DNA from: Cacajao melanocephalus
Taxonomy: Eukaryota > Chordata > Mammalia > Primates > Pitheciidae
Direction of reading: 5' to 3'
Assembly (NCBI GenBank): GCA_963573385.1
Contig: CAUYLG010009127.1
Location: 1 to 64,000 of the forward strand
DNA: 64,000 nucleotides
Both the position numbers and the translations under genes were made by a program. The notes below the pieces were generated by a model, which was not told the origin of the DNA, did no database searches, and saw nothing but the letters and a program-made list of their open reading frames with translations. Shown piece by piece: positions 35,735 to 48,690 of the stretch (positions are counted from its first letter, which is position 1; the number at the start of each line of letters is the position of its first letter).

Positions 35735-35920
35735 AGCAAGCCTAGCTCTGCCACTCGCTAGCTGTGTGACCTTGGCCAGCGTCAATGTCTCTGAGCTTCA
35801 CTTTTCTGGTGAAGAAGATGAAGACCCTAGCACACATCTCCAAGCGTTAGTAAGACTGTACATGTAAACTAGTTTGTTGCCATGCATAGAAAGAGCATTC
35901 AGCACACACCAACTCTTGTG
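35735..35920 (+). mobile_element. MIR
   Basis: Forward MIR core: aagcctagctctgccactcg, ctagctgtgtgaccttggcc and a ctctgagcttcacttttctg block. Confidence 0.85.
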
Positions 35921-35959
35921 GCAGACACTGCCTAGAAGGCCTATTCTTCCTGAGCACCC

Positions 35960-36305
35960 CAGAAGACTACATTTCCCAGCCTCCTTTGCAGTGAAGTTAG
36001 GGCCGCATGAATGGATTCTGACCAGTGAATGGCAGCAGAAGCAGGTCTGGCTCCTACCACATTATCACCTACCCTGTGTGTCTAGTCACTGTTCATGGCT
36101 GACTGGCAGAGTATGCCCTGGCAGGGGCTATAGGAAGTCCCTAGGGAAGAATGGAGCCTCCTGCTGAGAGAGGCCCAGCTCCCCAAGTCATTCCTTAGAA
36201 GGGAACTGCATCAGACGGTCATGAGCAAGAAATAAATTTGTATTACGTTAAGTTCCTGAAATTTAGGGGTTACTTGTTTCAACAGCCAGAGTTGCTTACC
36301 CTAAT
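35960..36305 (+). repeat. Dispersed repeat end, class unresolved
   Basis: The motifs catttcccagcctcctttgc, tgaccagtgaatggcagcag and, near the end, agaaataaatttgtattacg, gttacttgtttcaacagcc belong to a genome-wide repeat whose name I cannot fix (LTR or L1M 3' end). Confidence 0.5.
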
Positions 36306-36400
36306 TCAGCTATTATATGAATCTTCATTTATCAGAAGTAGCCAAATCCCTAAAGAAAGAAAAAAGGAAAAGAAAATGTAGGAAGGAAATAAAACCCCCA
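36306..36400. other. Spacer
   Basis: A-rich, purine-rich patch (aagaaaaaaggaaaagaaaa); nothing else. Confidence 0.5.
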
Positions 36401-36494
36401 AGCTTATTGGTATAGCTTACTGGTATAAAAGTAAGCTTACTAGCACAGCTTACTGGTATACCAAACTAAGCTTACCAGTACAGCTTAGTGCAGC
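36401..36494 (+). repeat. Minisatellite of paired 13-bp units
   Basis: Six copies of a unit close to AGCTTACTGGTAT start at 36401, 36414, 36434, 36447, 36469 and 36482. They abut in pairs (26-base dimers) separated by spacers of 7 and 9 bases, giving a higher-order period of 33-35. The fifth unit ends CCAGTA instead of CTGGTA, so it pairs as the complement of its neighbours and makes a partial palindrome. Confidence 0.88.
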
Positions 36495-37065
36495 ATGGCT
36501 GCTGCATAGCTTAGCATTAGCCTCACCCTCTCAAGGCTGGGTCATGGCAAGATTTCACTGTTTGTGTTTTCAAGGCTGAGCAATATGCCTCAGGAGAATG
36601 TGTGTGAGGGAGAGAACCATTACAATTTGGAAAAGCCAGCAGTAACAAGACCTTCCACCCAGGACACAGAGTCTCTAGTACTCTTTTAAACACCATCTCA
36701 ATAGAATTTTAATCTTCTAACCTCATAGTAATCTGAGCTCAGCTCAAAATGTTCCTCTGGGTTAAACCTGTTTGACCTCTCCTCCCAGCATACAGAGAGA
36801 GACACCCCTTCTCAACGTCTCATGGCCTCAGCACTCCCAGCACTGTCACTGTTCAGAATTTCTAGGACTCTTTCTTTACTTTCACATTAATATTTGCTTG
36901 CAGCAGAACATTTCCAGAAATTCAAAAAGAGAATTTGACATCACTCCTCTTTCCCAATGACAAACCCCAGAAACTAAGTTGTGGGCGTCACCTTTGAACC
37001 TTTTCTATATATAAATAATTATACATTCTATTTATTTTCATCAAGGTAATACATACATATAACCC
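36495..37065. other. Unassigned stretch
   Basis: No named repeat or gene recognised. Confidence 0.45.
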
Positions 37066-37257
37066 AGACTTGCCAAATCAGTTAAGCAACCAATACAGCT
37101 GCCCAGTTATATTTAAACTCCAAATAAACAACAGATATATTTTTAATGTAAGTACATCCCAAATATCACATAAGCATAGTTAAATTTTTAAAATATTCAC
37201 CGTTTATCTGAAGTTCAAATTTAACTGGGCATCCTGCATCTTATCTGGCAACCCTAA
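37066..37257. repeat. Fold-back dispersed repeat, copy 1
   Basis: The left half has gcccagttatatttaaactc, aaataaacaacagatat and catcccaaatatcac; the right half is its diverged complement (accgtttatctgaagttcaa, tttaactgggcatcctgcat, tctggcaaccct). The centre is near 37160. A second copy is at 41517-41699. It may be a fold-back element or part of an old L1 3' UTR. Confidence 0.8.
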
Positions 37258-37692
37258 CATAACTACATTGACTACTTAACATGAAAGGACATCCTCCACC
37301 CCAACCCTTTCTTACCTCCCTTCCTGTGCCCTCCTCCCCCGACTCAGCATCAACCCCATTGCAGCCCCAGAGGAATGACTTTCAACTCTTTAAGCTCTTT
37401 ACCTTGGTGTTTGCCTCCAAGTTGCTAAATATAAAGAATATTAATATGGCATATCATCATCAAGTGATGCCTGTTGTGGTAAATGAAGGTTTAGCTCTCA
37501 CGATAATGTCCTACCTCCTTTCCCTCTATCTCCCCAACAGAGGTATCATAATTTTCAAAACATGCAATAATGTAAGCACTGGCCATAAACACATTTTTGT
37601 TGCTAAGCCAGGGAGTATGCCATAGTTATATTTCCTTTCTTGTACTACTTTGTTTTTCCTAGTGTTATGAGCTGCTGTATATTTTCACTTGC
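37258..37692. other. Unassigned stretch
   Basis: A 114-codon frame at 37281-37625 (plus) opens with a Pro/Ser-rich stretch and has no recognisable domain. No repeat named. Confidence 0.45.
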
Positions 37693-37693
37693 A

Positions 37694-39214
<1,521 letters not shown>

Positions 39215-39230
39215 CCATGTCTCCATTTCT

Positions 39231-39335
39231 CTGGAATTCCTTTTTTCTGGTTGTTTTGACCTCTCTCTTTCACATTGATGACTTTCCTCAAGGTCTGGTT
39301 ATCTTTGATGTTTGTGCACATAGGATTGTGTACCT
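39231..39335. other. Unassigned spacer
   Basis: No feature recognised. Confidence 0.5.
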
Positions 39336-39705
39336 ATATTAGCCAAGGTTCTCCAGAAAACAAAAACAGAGCTATATACATATGGTTATCTATAAGGTAT
39401 ACACACACACACACACACACGTAAGATTTCCATACATATGTGTATATATGTGTACATATATGGAGATTTATTATGAGGGATTGGCTCATGTGATTATGGA
39501 GGCTGAGAAGTTCCACAATCTGCCATCTATAAAGCGGAGACCCAGAAAACCTGGTGTTGTAATTCATACCAAGTCTGGAAGTCTGAGAACCAGAGTACCC
39601 AATGATAGAAATCCCAATCCAAGGGTCAAAGAAAATGATATGGGATGTCTCAGCTCAAACAGTGAGGCAAGAAAAAGGGGTGAGTTCCTCCTTATTCTGC
39701 CTTTT
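39336..39705 (-). repeat. Dispersed repeat, copy B, first part
   Basis: The complement of the repeat at 20465-20955: attagccaaggttctccaga, gattggctcatgtgattatg, gaggctgagaagttccacaa. A (CA)n run sits at about 39399-39420. It is interrupted by the LTR at 39706 and ends at 40441-40630. Confidence 0.75.
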
Positions 39706-40440
39706 TGATATGGGAGCGGGGCGGTGAAGTGCTGTGTAAAGAAAGGCAGGTCCCTAGCCAGGACAGGTGAGGACAGGCACTCCTGCTTTCATGCCCAAAT
39801 GTTGCATTTTCCAAGACACGAGACCCTAGCAGGGAGACATGAAGGCAGCCAGACATGGAGAGAGGCACATCAGCGGAAGAAGACACAAGCGGCTGGACAG
39901 CAAGAGGACATGGAGGGAGCACACCAGCGGAAGAGCACACAGACAGACGCCAGCAGGCCAGCACGCCAGCAGGATGGGCCACTGACCAGCAGGATGGGCC
40001 ACCAACCCAAGGGATGAGGCGGAGTTTGGCTGAGGCAATCGAAGGAGAGCTGGGGCCACCCAGCAGCCCAACTCCAGGAGAAAACCATCTCCTTTCTGGC
40101 TCCCCCATCAGCGGAGAGCCATTTTCACTTAGTAAAACTTTGCACTCATTCTCCAAGCCCACAAGTGATCCAATTCTTCCAGTACACCAAGGCGACAAGG
40201 TAGAGGGTCTAATTGAGCTGACTAAGACAAGCTGCCTATAGATGGCTAACTAAAAGAGCACCCTGTAACATATGCCCACTCAGGTTTCAGGAGCTGTAAA
40301 CATTCAGCCCTAGACACTGCCATGAGGTCGGAGCCCCACAGCCTGCCTGTCTGTAGGTTTGAGCAGCAAGGCACTGAAGAAGCAAGCCATACCCACATCA
40401 CAGGCCCTGCAAGGGGGACAAGGGAACCTTCCCCATTTCA
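39706..40440 (+). mobile_element. Solo LTR of ERV1 class in an older repeat
   Basis: A 735-base unit starts TGATATGGG and ends CCCCATTTCA, so it has TG...CA ends, and is flanked by TTTT on both sides (39702-39705 and 40441-40444), the 4-base duplication of gammaretrovirus-like (ERV1) elements. The U3-like part contains a 55-base-period duplication (gacatgg at 39852 and 39907) and a 17-base repeat (ccagcaggatgggccac at 39966 and 39986), like enhancer repeats. A polyadenylation-like cttagtaaaact is near 40130. There is no internal viral sequence. The long frames on both strands here are non-viral and untranslatable by family. Confidence 0.85.
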
Positions 40441-40630
40441 TTTTGTTCTATTCAGGCCTTCAAAGGATTAGATGGTGCCCACCCACAATGGGGAGAGCCA
40501 CCTACTTTACTGATTCCACTGATACAAATGCTAATCTCATCCAAAAACCCCATCAAAGACACATGCAGAAATAATGCTTAATCTGGGTACTGCGTGGCCA
40601 GTCAAGCTGACAGGCAGAATTGGCCATCAC
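40441..40630 (-). repeat. Dispersed repeat, copy B, second part
   Basis: It resumes with ttttgttctattcaggcctt, then acccacaatggggagagcca and tgctaatctcatccaaaaac, complementing the middle and 5' part of the copy at 20465. Confidence 0.8.
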
Positions 40631-41516
40631 GGCACCCAAGGCTGACTAGAAGCTCTACATGTGTGTCGGCGACGGGGATCCCCAGACGCAACTGTTTGCT
40701 CCAGAGAAAAATCCTTCCACCCCCGACCTGGTGATTCACTCTGTACTTAACATCCACTCTCCCCAAAGCCCAGCTTGATGGCAGAATTTCCAATCTAAAC
40801 ATAGACTCTTTGGAGAGCCAAGTAGTGGGGAGAGAAGGGACACTACTGATAATTACAATTAATAACTATTAATAACTTTCAGACATAAACTGGGATTCTC
40901 CTGGGACATACAGTCTTCTTATCTATGTCTACTATCTCCAGTTTGCTGGTTTTTTGCCAGGAACTGGGGAATCAACAGAACTCTCACTTTGTATATATTG
41001 TTTCTCTTTTAACTAAAATGAATCCATGTATTACCTGGATAATTAAAGTATGTGTCCTGATCAAGCTGTCTTCCTATTAATCATAGTAAATAGACCACAA
41101 ACACTTTTCTCCTCTCCCTAAAATGACATTTAAAAAAACAGTGAAGGAAGAAAGTGAGTATATCAATAGAACAAAAGGAATGCAGAAGCAACTGCAACAA
41201 ATGAGATTCATGCATTTTAGAAGACAGCATGAAGAAGACGTGGTAACTGGGACTTGGGGCTGAATTCTTCCAGTCTAATTGCCTACAGCATGAGAGAGCC
41301 AGATGATCTCACAGAATCCTGAACAGGCTTAGGACACAGAGATGCCCCACATTTCAGAAGCCAGCAGTGACTCGCAGGGTCAAAGGGGGGCAATTGGTTG
41401 AAAGCCTATTTTCAGGGCACCTGGTACTCAGGTCCCTTCTGCACCAAGTGCAGTCACATGACTACTCCCATGCTTCCCTTCCCATTCTGCACATTGTGGG
41501 GTGTATTCCCAGGCTT
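40631..41516. other. Unassigned stretch
   Basis: Mixed sequence. A few CpGs near 40665-40690 do not form an island. No repeat or gene recognised. Confidence 0.45.
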
Positions 41517-41699
41517 TGGGGTGCCAGATAAAACACAGGAGCTCAAATAAATGTGAATTTCATATAAACAACAGTATTTTCTAGTAAGAGTATGTCCCAA
41601 ATATTGCATGGCACATTTTATATCCACAATTGTTGTTTATCTGATATTAAAATTGAATTGGGTGCCCCATAGTTTAATTTGTTAAATCTGGCAACCCCA
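41517..41699. repeat. Fold-back dispersed repeat, copy 2
   Basis: Starts ggggtgccagataaaacaca and ends gttaaatctggcaacccc, a diverged inverted repeat; the centre cccaaatattgcatgg is near 41600. Same family as 37066-37257. Confidence 0.85.
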
Positions 41700-42370
41700 T
41701 TAATGAACAGAAAACTAGCAGGAATAAGTCCATTTGAATTCACAGAGTTCTGATGTGCATTAAATGTCATTTTCTGAACTGTATATGGTCAAGGGGTCAG
41801 GAATTGCTGAGATGAGTTCCCTGTTTTTATACTTTTGTCCAACTTATTTTATCAGATTTCTTTTAAAGAATGAAACTTGATTTCTCTGTTGTCAATTCAA
41901 TTTTTCCCTTTACAATTTATTCTATTGCTTGTATTAGAAAATCAAATACACATTTGGCTAGATGATGATATAGTCTTTCAGTCGTTTAATTCCTTACATT
42001 TATTTTCTTAATCTGGAATTCATTTGGGATATAATATAAAATGAAGCTCAAACTCAAGTCTTCCACCAAGTAGTCAGTTGTAGACTATTTACTAAATAAT
42101 CTTACAATTCCCTGTAAGTGATTTGAGGACACCTAACAGTGTAAACGTTTACTGAACACAACCTATAAGGGTTGGCGTCTATGTGAAATATTATTTCCAT
42201 CAATCAATAATTCTTGAGTTAATGCTATACTTCTTTTGTCATTGTAACTTCCAACATTAGAGCAATATTCTTCCTCAAATAAGCCAAGCTTTCCCATCAT
42301 GGCTCTAATTATTTAAAATTTCTTTAATTATCTCATCTTAATATTCAGCACTTTTCAAAGTATATATAAT
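41700..42370. other. Unassigned AT-rich stretch
   Basis: No repeat or gene recognised. Confidence 0.45.
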
Positions 42371-42674
42371 GCTAACTATAATATGTAATTTTAAATTTTC
42401 TGGTAGCCACTTTAAAAGGTAAAAGGAAACAGGTGAAATTGATTTCAATGATGATGTAGGGTTTAATCCAATATATACAAAATGTGATCGTTTTAACATA
42501 TAATCGGTATTTTGAAATTATGAAAGATTTCACCTTCGTTTTGATGTACCACATCACCGAAATAAACCAGTGTTTATTTCACATTTACAGAGCCTCTCAT
42601 TTCAGAGCAGCCACACATACTTCAGGTACGCAGGGTTCTGTGTGGCTCAGTGGCTATCACATTGGACACTGCAG
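42371..42674 (+). mobile_element. Probable hAT-type non-autonomous element
   Basis: The order atgtaattttaaattttctg, gtagccactttaaaaggtaa, aaacaggtgaaattgattt, then gagcagccacacatactt and tggctatcacattggacact follows a well-known hAT family (MER58/MER33-type). The 5' end is lost. Confidence 0.65.
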
Positions 42675-43394
42675 TTCTAAGTAAACCATGGAATCATTTT
42701 AGCAAGTTGGTTCTCCCACAAAGTATAATAATAACAATTTTGTGCCATAAATAAATATTTTCATCGTAAAATCTCAACAATAACAAAAAACTTCCTATTT
42801 TCCTAAGCACTTGTCTAAAATGTTCAGAAAATGAGGAAACAGGAGACAAGTCATGGGGTCAATATAATCTCAGAGCTATTCAATCCTAAGTAATGAAATG
42901 CTATGAAACAGAATACCCTAGAACAGTTCTCCCTGTAGCTTTGCTCCTACTCTGGCAATTACGGCAGGAATGGATACTGAAATGAGAAAAATCACAAATA
43001 TATGCTAGAGATCATTTGCATTTTATCTTACCTTGATACTTTCCTCCCAGCTGGATATCCACCACTACAGCTGGAGAAAAAATTCATACCACAGAGAAAA
43101 ATCAGCTCGGCATTCTATGTTAGGAGGCGCTCGGTGTATTTTATTTGGTAGTAAATTATTCCACTTCACAAATATCCTTCTTACTTCTTTGAAATTACTT
43201 TTCTCCTAGTTGGTATAATAATTTAAGGGGCTGGGGCAGCAGAAACTTAATACAGAGCATTTTGTGAGAAATTACGGAAAACCACAAATTATATCTGCTC
43301 TGGAACAGCCTCCCAGCATGAAGTCTAAACCCAATCTGCAACACTCAGAGATGTTAGCACAGAGCCTGGGGCATGGCACTAGGGACTTCAGGAA
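42675..43394. other. Unassigned stretch
   Basis: AT-rich; no repeat or gene recognised. Confidence 0.45.
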
Positions 43395-43500
43395 GGTCTT
43401 CCCACCCAGCTACCCACTGGCTGTGTAACCAGGGGCAACTTCCTCCCTTGCCTGGATCTCAGCTACATCAGCTACAAAGCAAGAGGTTGGGTGTGACTGG
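43395..43500 (+). mobile_element. MIR fragment
   Basis: cacccagctacccactggct, gtgtaaccaggggcaacttc and ctggatctcagctacatcag resemble the MIR/MIR3 core. Confidence 0.55.
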
Positions 43501-43561
43501 CATTTTCCAGACTTCAGCCACTGATGTGCCAAAGTCATGATACCTGCTCTGTCCACATACC

Positions 43562-43763
43562 TCCTATGCCATAGGCAAACCTTTTCCTATGAAGGGCCAG
43601 ACAGTAAATAGTTTCCACTTCGTAGGCCCATCTCCAACCCAGTGCTCAACTCTGCCAGTATAGCACAAAAGCAGTCATAGACAACGCACACACAAATGAG
43701 AGGCTGTGCTCCAATAAAACTTTATTTACTGAAACAGAGGCTGGATCAGTGTTCTGACCCCTG
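43562..43763 (-). mobile_element. hAT-type element (cagg..ggcaaact family), copy 1
   Basis: The plus strand reads gaagggccagacagtaaata, cagtgctcaactctgccagt, gcacaaaagcagtcatagac, caataaaactttatttactg and ends tgttctgacccctg. Its complement is the arrangement at 58153, so the two copies are in opposite orientation. Confidence 0.8.
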
Positions 43764-44036
43764 TAAATACTGTATTTATCAAATATTTTTATTTTAAAAT
43801 TGATTCCCTTTCTTTACCTAGTATTAGTATCATAAATGGAATACCAATATAACTTGCCATAAACTAGAGTGTATTCAGGGCAATGAATACAAAATACTAT
43901 TTTTAACTATTGCATGCTTCCACCTCATGTGCTGCACTTGGATAAATGTTTTTTCAATAACCTTTAAGGTCCTCTGAAGAGCAAAGGCTCTAGGATGTTC
44001 TCCCTTAAGATTCTCTCATCTAAAAAAGAAGAAAGC
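43764..44036. other. Unassigned spacer
   Basis: AT-rich, nothing recognised. Confidence 0.5.
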
Positions 44037-44272
44037 AGGAGTTGTAGACCAGCCTGGGGAACATGGCAAAACCCCGTCTTTACAAACAAATACAAAAATT
44101 AGTTGGGGGAGGTGGGGGTGGCATGCACACATCTGTGGTCTCAGCTACTGAGGAAGCTGAGGATCACCCGAGCCTGGGAGGCGGGGGTTGCAGTGATCCA
44201 AGACCACGCCACTGCACTCCAGCCTGAGTGACAGTGATACCCTGTCTCAAAAGTAAATAAATAAACATTTAA
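44037..44272 (+). mobile_element. 5'-truncated AluJ-type element
   Basis: It begins in the left arm at tagaccagcctggggaacat and runs to the A-rich end aaaagtaaataaataaacat. The left-arm start is missing and it is diverged. Confidence 0.9.
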
Positions 44273-46465
44273 AAAAGAGAAAGCAAGAAAGAGTTCTTCT
44301 CTTTCAGAGAGGTGGACTGAAATATTGAGAGATAAGATTACATGATGCCTTAGAACTGCTTCAAAACAATACAAGGACAGGGTAGGAGGACAGTGAGGAT
44401 ACAGATGAAACCAGATTTGCTGAAGAGTTAGCAACTATCAAATTTGGGTGTGTTATTACTCTATATTTTGTATGTGTTTAAAGATATACTAAAATAAAAT
44501 TTTTTGAAAGAAAATTATACTAAAATGGGGCATACAATCATTAGCCTTGGAAGAAGGAGAGTCAAGGAGAAGGTGAAGAAGGAAAACAAGAAGTGAAGTC
44601 CAGAAATAAGGGGTTTATAAGGAAGAAATGATGAGAAAGGAAAAGAGACAGGGACAGGAAGAAAAGAAACGGAATAAATGTCCTCAGGCCAGCAGCCTTC
44701 TTTTCCACAACAAACGCAAGGAGCAAGATGTCTAGGAGCTCCGGGCACAGCCATCACCAGCACAGAAAAATGTGTGGAAGAACAAAGGTTTTTGAGAAAG
44801 GCCTATGCCGCCCAGACCAGTGCACTCAGCATCTAGCTGCAGGGAGGCCTGGCTAAAGCCCAGGGCTGCAAGGACACCACCAGGCAAACCCAGAGAGGAA
44901 GTAACCCCCCAGGGCCTGAGGGACAGTGGCACGGCCTAGAATCCACAGATATGAAACCTTGAATCCCACTGTGCTCCCAAGCTGAGCGTCTTCCTTTTAA
45001 ACAATTCCACATGAGGCTCAATGCCAAAGCAGGAGAACAAAGCCATTTAATGTGCTAAAAATTGACCAATTTAATTTCATTGTCCAAACACACTGCAACT
45101 GAAGCATAAAAAGTGAGCAAATGGCATAAATTAACAGAGCCCCACAGAGCGGCTGGCCCATCAATACTCCATTGATGTAGCCTGGCCAGAAGACCCCAGC
45201 TGGTTTATAGAACTATTCAGGGCCACAGGAAGCCAGAGGCTCTGGCCTCACACCAGGCTGTTGTCCCTAGGTGGCCCCTAGGAAGAGGGTTCAAGACACA
45301 AGATACTGCCCTTGGAAAGCCTAAGCTGGCACACAAGAGTCAGGCCTTGCAGGCAATGGTGGGTTCACCGCATCAGGCCTCTTGTCCTCAGATTGGCAGA
45401 GCCACAAGGAGCCTATTAGAGGAAGGGGGCTCTTTTAGGTATTACAAAGACAAGAGACACAAAGACAGTGGTTTGCTCCCGTCCTTGCTATGCACAAGTA
45501 AAGAACAGAACCAGCCTTTTAGATCTTTTAAGGTAAAAAAAAGAAAAGTCTGATAAGAACGAGGCAGCAATCTGGCCTCTGACTGACTCTTGCTTTCCTT
45601 GGAACTTCACGCACGCTGTTCTTACTTTCATTACGTCCAAAGACATATACAGCATCACCTTCCTAATCAAAGTCCCAGCAGAGAGGCTTCATCTCACAGA
45701 GAAAGCAGCTCCCAAGCGGTTTCTAACACCCAAAGGCCAGAAACTTTTAACTTCAGGTTGGAGATAGGAAATGGGGAAGGAGGAATTTCAGACACAGCCT
45801 TCAAAAAATGTGCAGAAAACCAAAAAATGGAGGGAAGAATATGGAAAGGATTGGTGGCTGTTCCACTCTGTTCCCCTCACAGCCTGTGACAGCTCACGGG
45901 ACAGCAGCTTCCAGCCGCCTGCACATCAAAGGCGCTCACACACATGAGCAGTTCCCAGAAGGTGCCAAGTTCCTAAACAAGCATGAGATACTAGGATGAC
46001 TTGCGTGAGAAACCAACACACACAGCTCAGGAAAGAAATCCTACCTGTGAGTGCATCCTGCTGGCTTCCCTCAAGACATCAGTATCAAACCAGAGAAAGA
46101 AGATGTTACCAAAAATAAAAATAAAAACACATTTCCGGTAAGTTTTGCTACTATAAAGATGGTAGAGGTGGACCCACAGTGAAGTCAGGCATTACACAGT
46201 TTCCTGAGAACTGAAAGGAAAGGAGGACTTGAAGCAGGCATCAGCATCTTCCTGCAGATGCTTAAATAACCATGGCTGCAGACTTGAGGTCCCGAGGAAG
46301 ACATTTCCTGCCACCTCCCAAGCCTCGACTTCTCCAAGGCTCTTCTCAGGCCCACCCAATACATGACCCATGACATTTTCCATAGTTCTGCTTTTCTGCT
46401 TGAAGAGCTGATGGAAGGAGAGAGGGACAACTTAGACTAGAATAGCCTTTTAAAACTTGGCCCTT
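44273..46465. other. Long unassigned stretch
   Basis: About 2.2 kb, purine-rich at 44540-44680 (AAGGAGA/GGAAAAG), then mixed and GC-richer to 45500. Several 60-99 codon frames on both strands lack recognisable motifs. No repeat named. Confidence 0.4.
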
Positions 46466-46562
46466 TCCTGCTCAAGAGGATGAGGCAGGAGCATTGCATT
46501 AATTGGCCTCAGGAGCTCAAAACTAGCCTGGGCAACAAAGGGAGATGCCATCTCTAAAAAAA
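46466..46562 (+). mobile_element. Alu left-arm fragment
   Basis: The text ctcaagaggatgaggcagga, ctcaggagctcaaaactagc and ctgggcaacaaagggagatg runs to an A-rich end. It is a truncated, diverged left arm. Confidence 0.8.
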
Positions 46563-47964
46563 AATTTAAATTTTGAAGATAAAATTTAACAACAACTTTG
46601 TCCCCTTGTGTAATAAATTTTCAAATTATTTACTAAAAGTCCTATTACAACTTTTATATAAACATTAGTGGGGAAAAGTAAAACACATTTTACATTGGAT
46701 CTCATAAATAATGCAAAAGGTCTAATTTACCATAATCATGTCTGGCATTTATCTTCCATCGATAATGTATTGGACGCATGCATTATTTTACATAGAAGCA
46801 ATTGCAGGGCAGCAGGACTGCATCTGTGTTTGGAATTCAGTAAATTCCAATGCCCCTTGAGCCCATGTGCAAAAACTGCCATCTCTGAAGACATTTGCCT
46901 AGGCAAAGGATGGAAATGTCATTATTTTCTATGTGAAATTAAGTGGGAAATTACAGAAAATGCAATTTAAATGAGGAATTTTTCTGAAACATAAATATTC
47001 ATAACTTGCAAACTGACAAAGCCCTGCAGATACCATAGGAACCACTTCATAAGAAGAGCTGATTCTTCCAGATTCCGTTTGTCAGTGACAAGATAATTTT
47101 CATAGCAACAAATTAACATCTCAAAGAGAACTGGGAGGGCTGTGACATGTGGGCAGGAGGCAAGCTCGGGTCTAGCAAAGGCATTCCAGCCTCAAGTTTT
47201 AACTTAACAGCTTCTCTGTGAAGATCCATCCATCAGGTGTCTCTTCCCAGAGCTCAATGCCCTCCTGCCCCTTCAGAGGCCTTATTTTGTACAGAGTGGT
47301 TCTTCATCTGATGAAACTTAAGACTGCCTTTTTAACCAATCACTTTGTGACATCTTCTTTACTATCCTGAAATGAAAGTCAGATAATATCAACATATAAT
47401 ATTTTTTTAAATCAAAAGTATGCCCAACCTATAATATAAAAAAGAATATAAGGCAAATGGTTTAGAATAAAGTAGTATGTATTTCAGCAGACAAATGCTT
47501 AGGCATAACTATACTGAAAGGCATGGCAAAACAGTCAGATGCTTCTACCTCTACAGAGCATCAGGAAAATTCAACAGCTACAAATGCAAACCACACAAGC
47601 ATATCTTGATGGCCATCAACATTGTCCATGAGCAATGGCAGTCGTGCTCCTGGAAAATTCAGTGTTTATTAAAATTATGAAATTTTTAAATGTGTGTTTA
47701 GATTAGGTTCTAGGTTCAAACAATTATGAACAGGATTTTCACTTGCATAAATGTCCAGCAGGATCTCTGCTGCTCATGAGGGGTATGAGACAATTCTCCA
47801 CAAGCAGAGCTGGTGTGCACACTGAAGGATGCTTGGCATCCCTGAGCCTGGACACTAAACGCCAACAGTGTCCACCAAACGTGTGAAAACCCAAGGCTGC
47901 ACCACAAAAGTCCAAAGAAAGGTTCCCACCACCAGCATTCCTACCTCTCCCTAGACCTGGACTA
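46563..47964. other. Repeat-poor stretch
   Basis: About 1.4 kb without a named repeat, notable for AT-rich blocks of high complexity. A plus frame of 100 codons at 46668-46970 is uninterrupted but has no recognisable domain. It is a candidate conserved non-coding stretch on appearance only. Confidence 0.4.
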
Positions 47965-48165
47965 CCTGAGCAGCTGCTTCTGCTCGCTAGCTCCACAGGA
48001 CCTTGGGCAACTTACTCAACCTCCTTGTATCCCACTTTCCACAGGTACAAGAGTGGGGAATATAACTGCATCAACTTCACAGGGCTATGAGAAGGTAATG
48101 CCTTAATACTTGTAGAAGTTTCAACCAGCATACCATATGCCTTCAGTAAATATTAGACTATATGA
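47965..48165 (+). mobile_element. MIR
   Basis: Forward core: ctccacaggaccttgggcaa, cttactcaacctccttgtat, and gctatgagaaggtaatgcct with cttcagtaaatatta near the end. Confidence 0.8.
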
Positions 48166-48364
48166 TACTCGTGTCTATGATTGCAACTCTGTGTCAATGT
48201 CTCTTTGAGCTAAAGCTTAATGCAGAGAAGCCAGGTGTAAAGGAAAGCAGAGATGGGTGGGAGTGAGCTTAGGACGGAGCTGGTGGTCTAGCAAAGGCAC
48301 GGATGCAGAAATAAGCCAGGGTGGGGGGGCATGGTAAGGAACTTGGACTTGATTCTCATGAGTC
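48166..48364. other. Unassigned spacer
   Basis: G-run (ggtggggggg) near 48321; otherwise nothing recognised. Confidence 0.5.
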
Positions 48365-48545
48365 AGAGTTTTGCTCCAGATCACATGTATCAGAATGCCC
48401 TGGGACAGTGGCCAGATGGCTGATTCCTGGGCTTAACCCAGACCAAATGATTTGGACCTCTGGGAGGTAGGATTCCATAATGTGCATATTAGGAAACTTC
48501 CCTCAGGTAATTCAGATGCCTTCCAAGGTTCAAGGGCTGGCTGTA
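48365..48545 (+). mobile_element. MER20-type hAT remnant
   Basis: The order tgtatcagaatgccctggga, gattcctgggcttaacccag, gatttggacctctgggaggt and gtaattcagatgcct follows MER20. Confidence 0.65.
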
Positions 48546-48690
48546 ACTGACAGGGTATCATGTAAGACTTAGCATGGGAGTGACCAAGTTGGATGGGTGA
48601 CCATGTAAGAAACAGATCAGAGGGGGGACAATTGGCAACAGGGAAGCCAGGCAGGAGGCCCTTTCACAGAAGACCTAAGTGTTGAGGGCA

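Noticed and set aside
36401..36494. CRISPR array
   Set aside because: The units are 13 bases in abutting pairs with very short spacers, in a primate genome; this is a minisatellite.
39692..40241. Frames up to 168 codons on both strands as proteins
   Set aside because: They fall inside the solo LTR and its enhancer-like duplications, which explain the low stop density.
40640..40700. CpG island near 40660-40690
   Set aside because: Only a handful of CpGs in about 50 bases, far short of an island in length and density.
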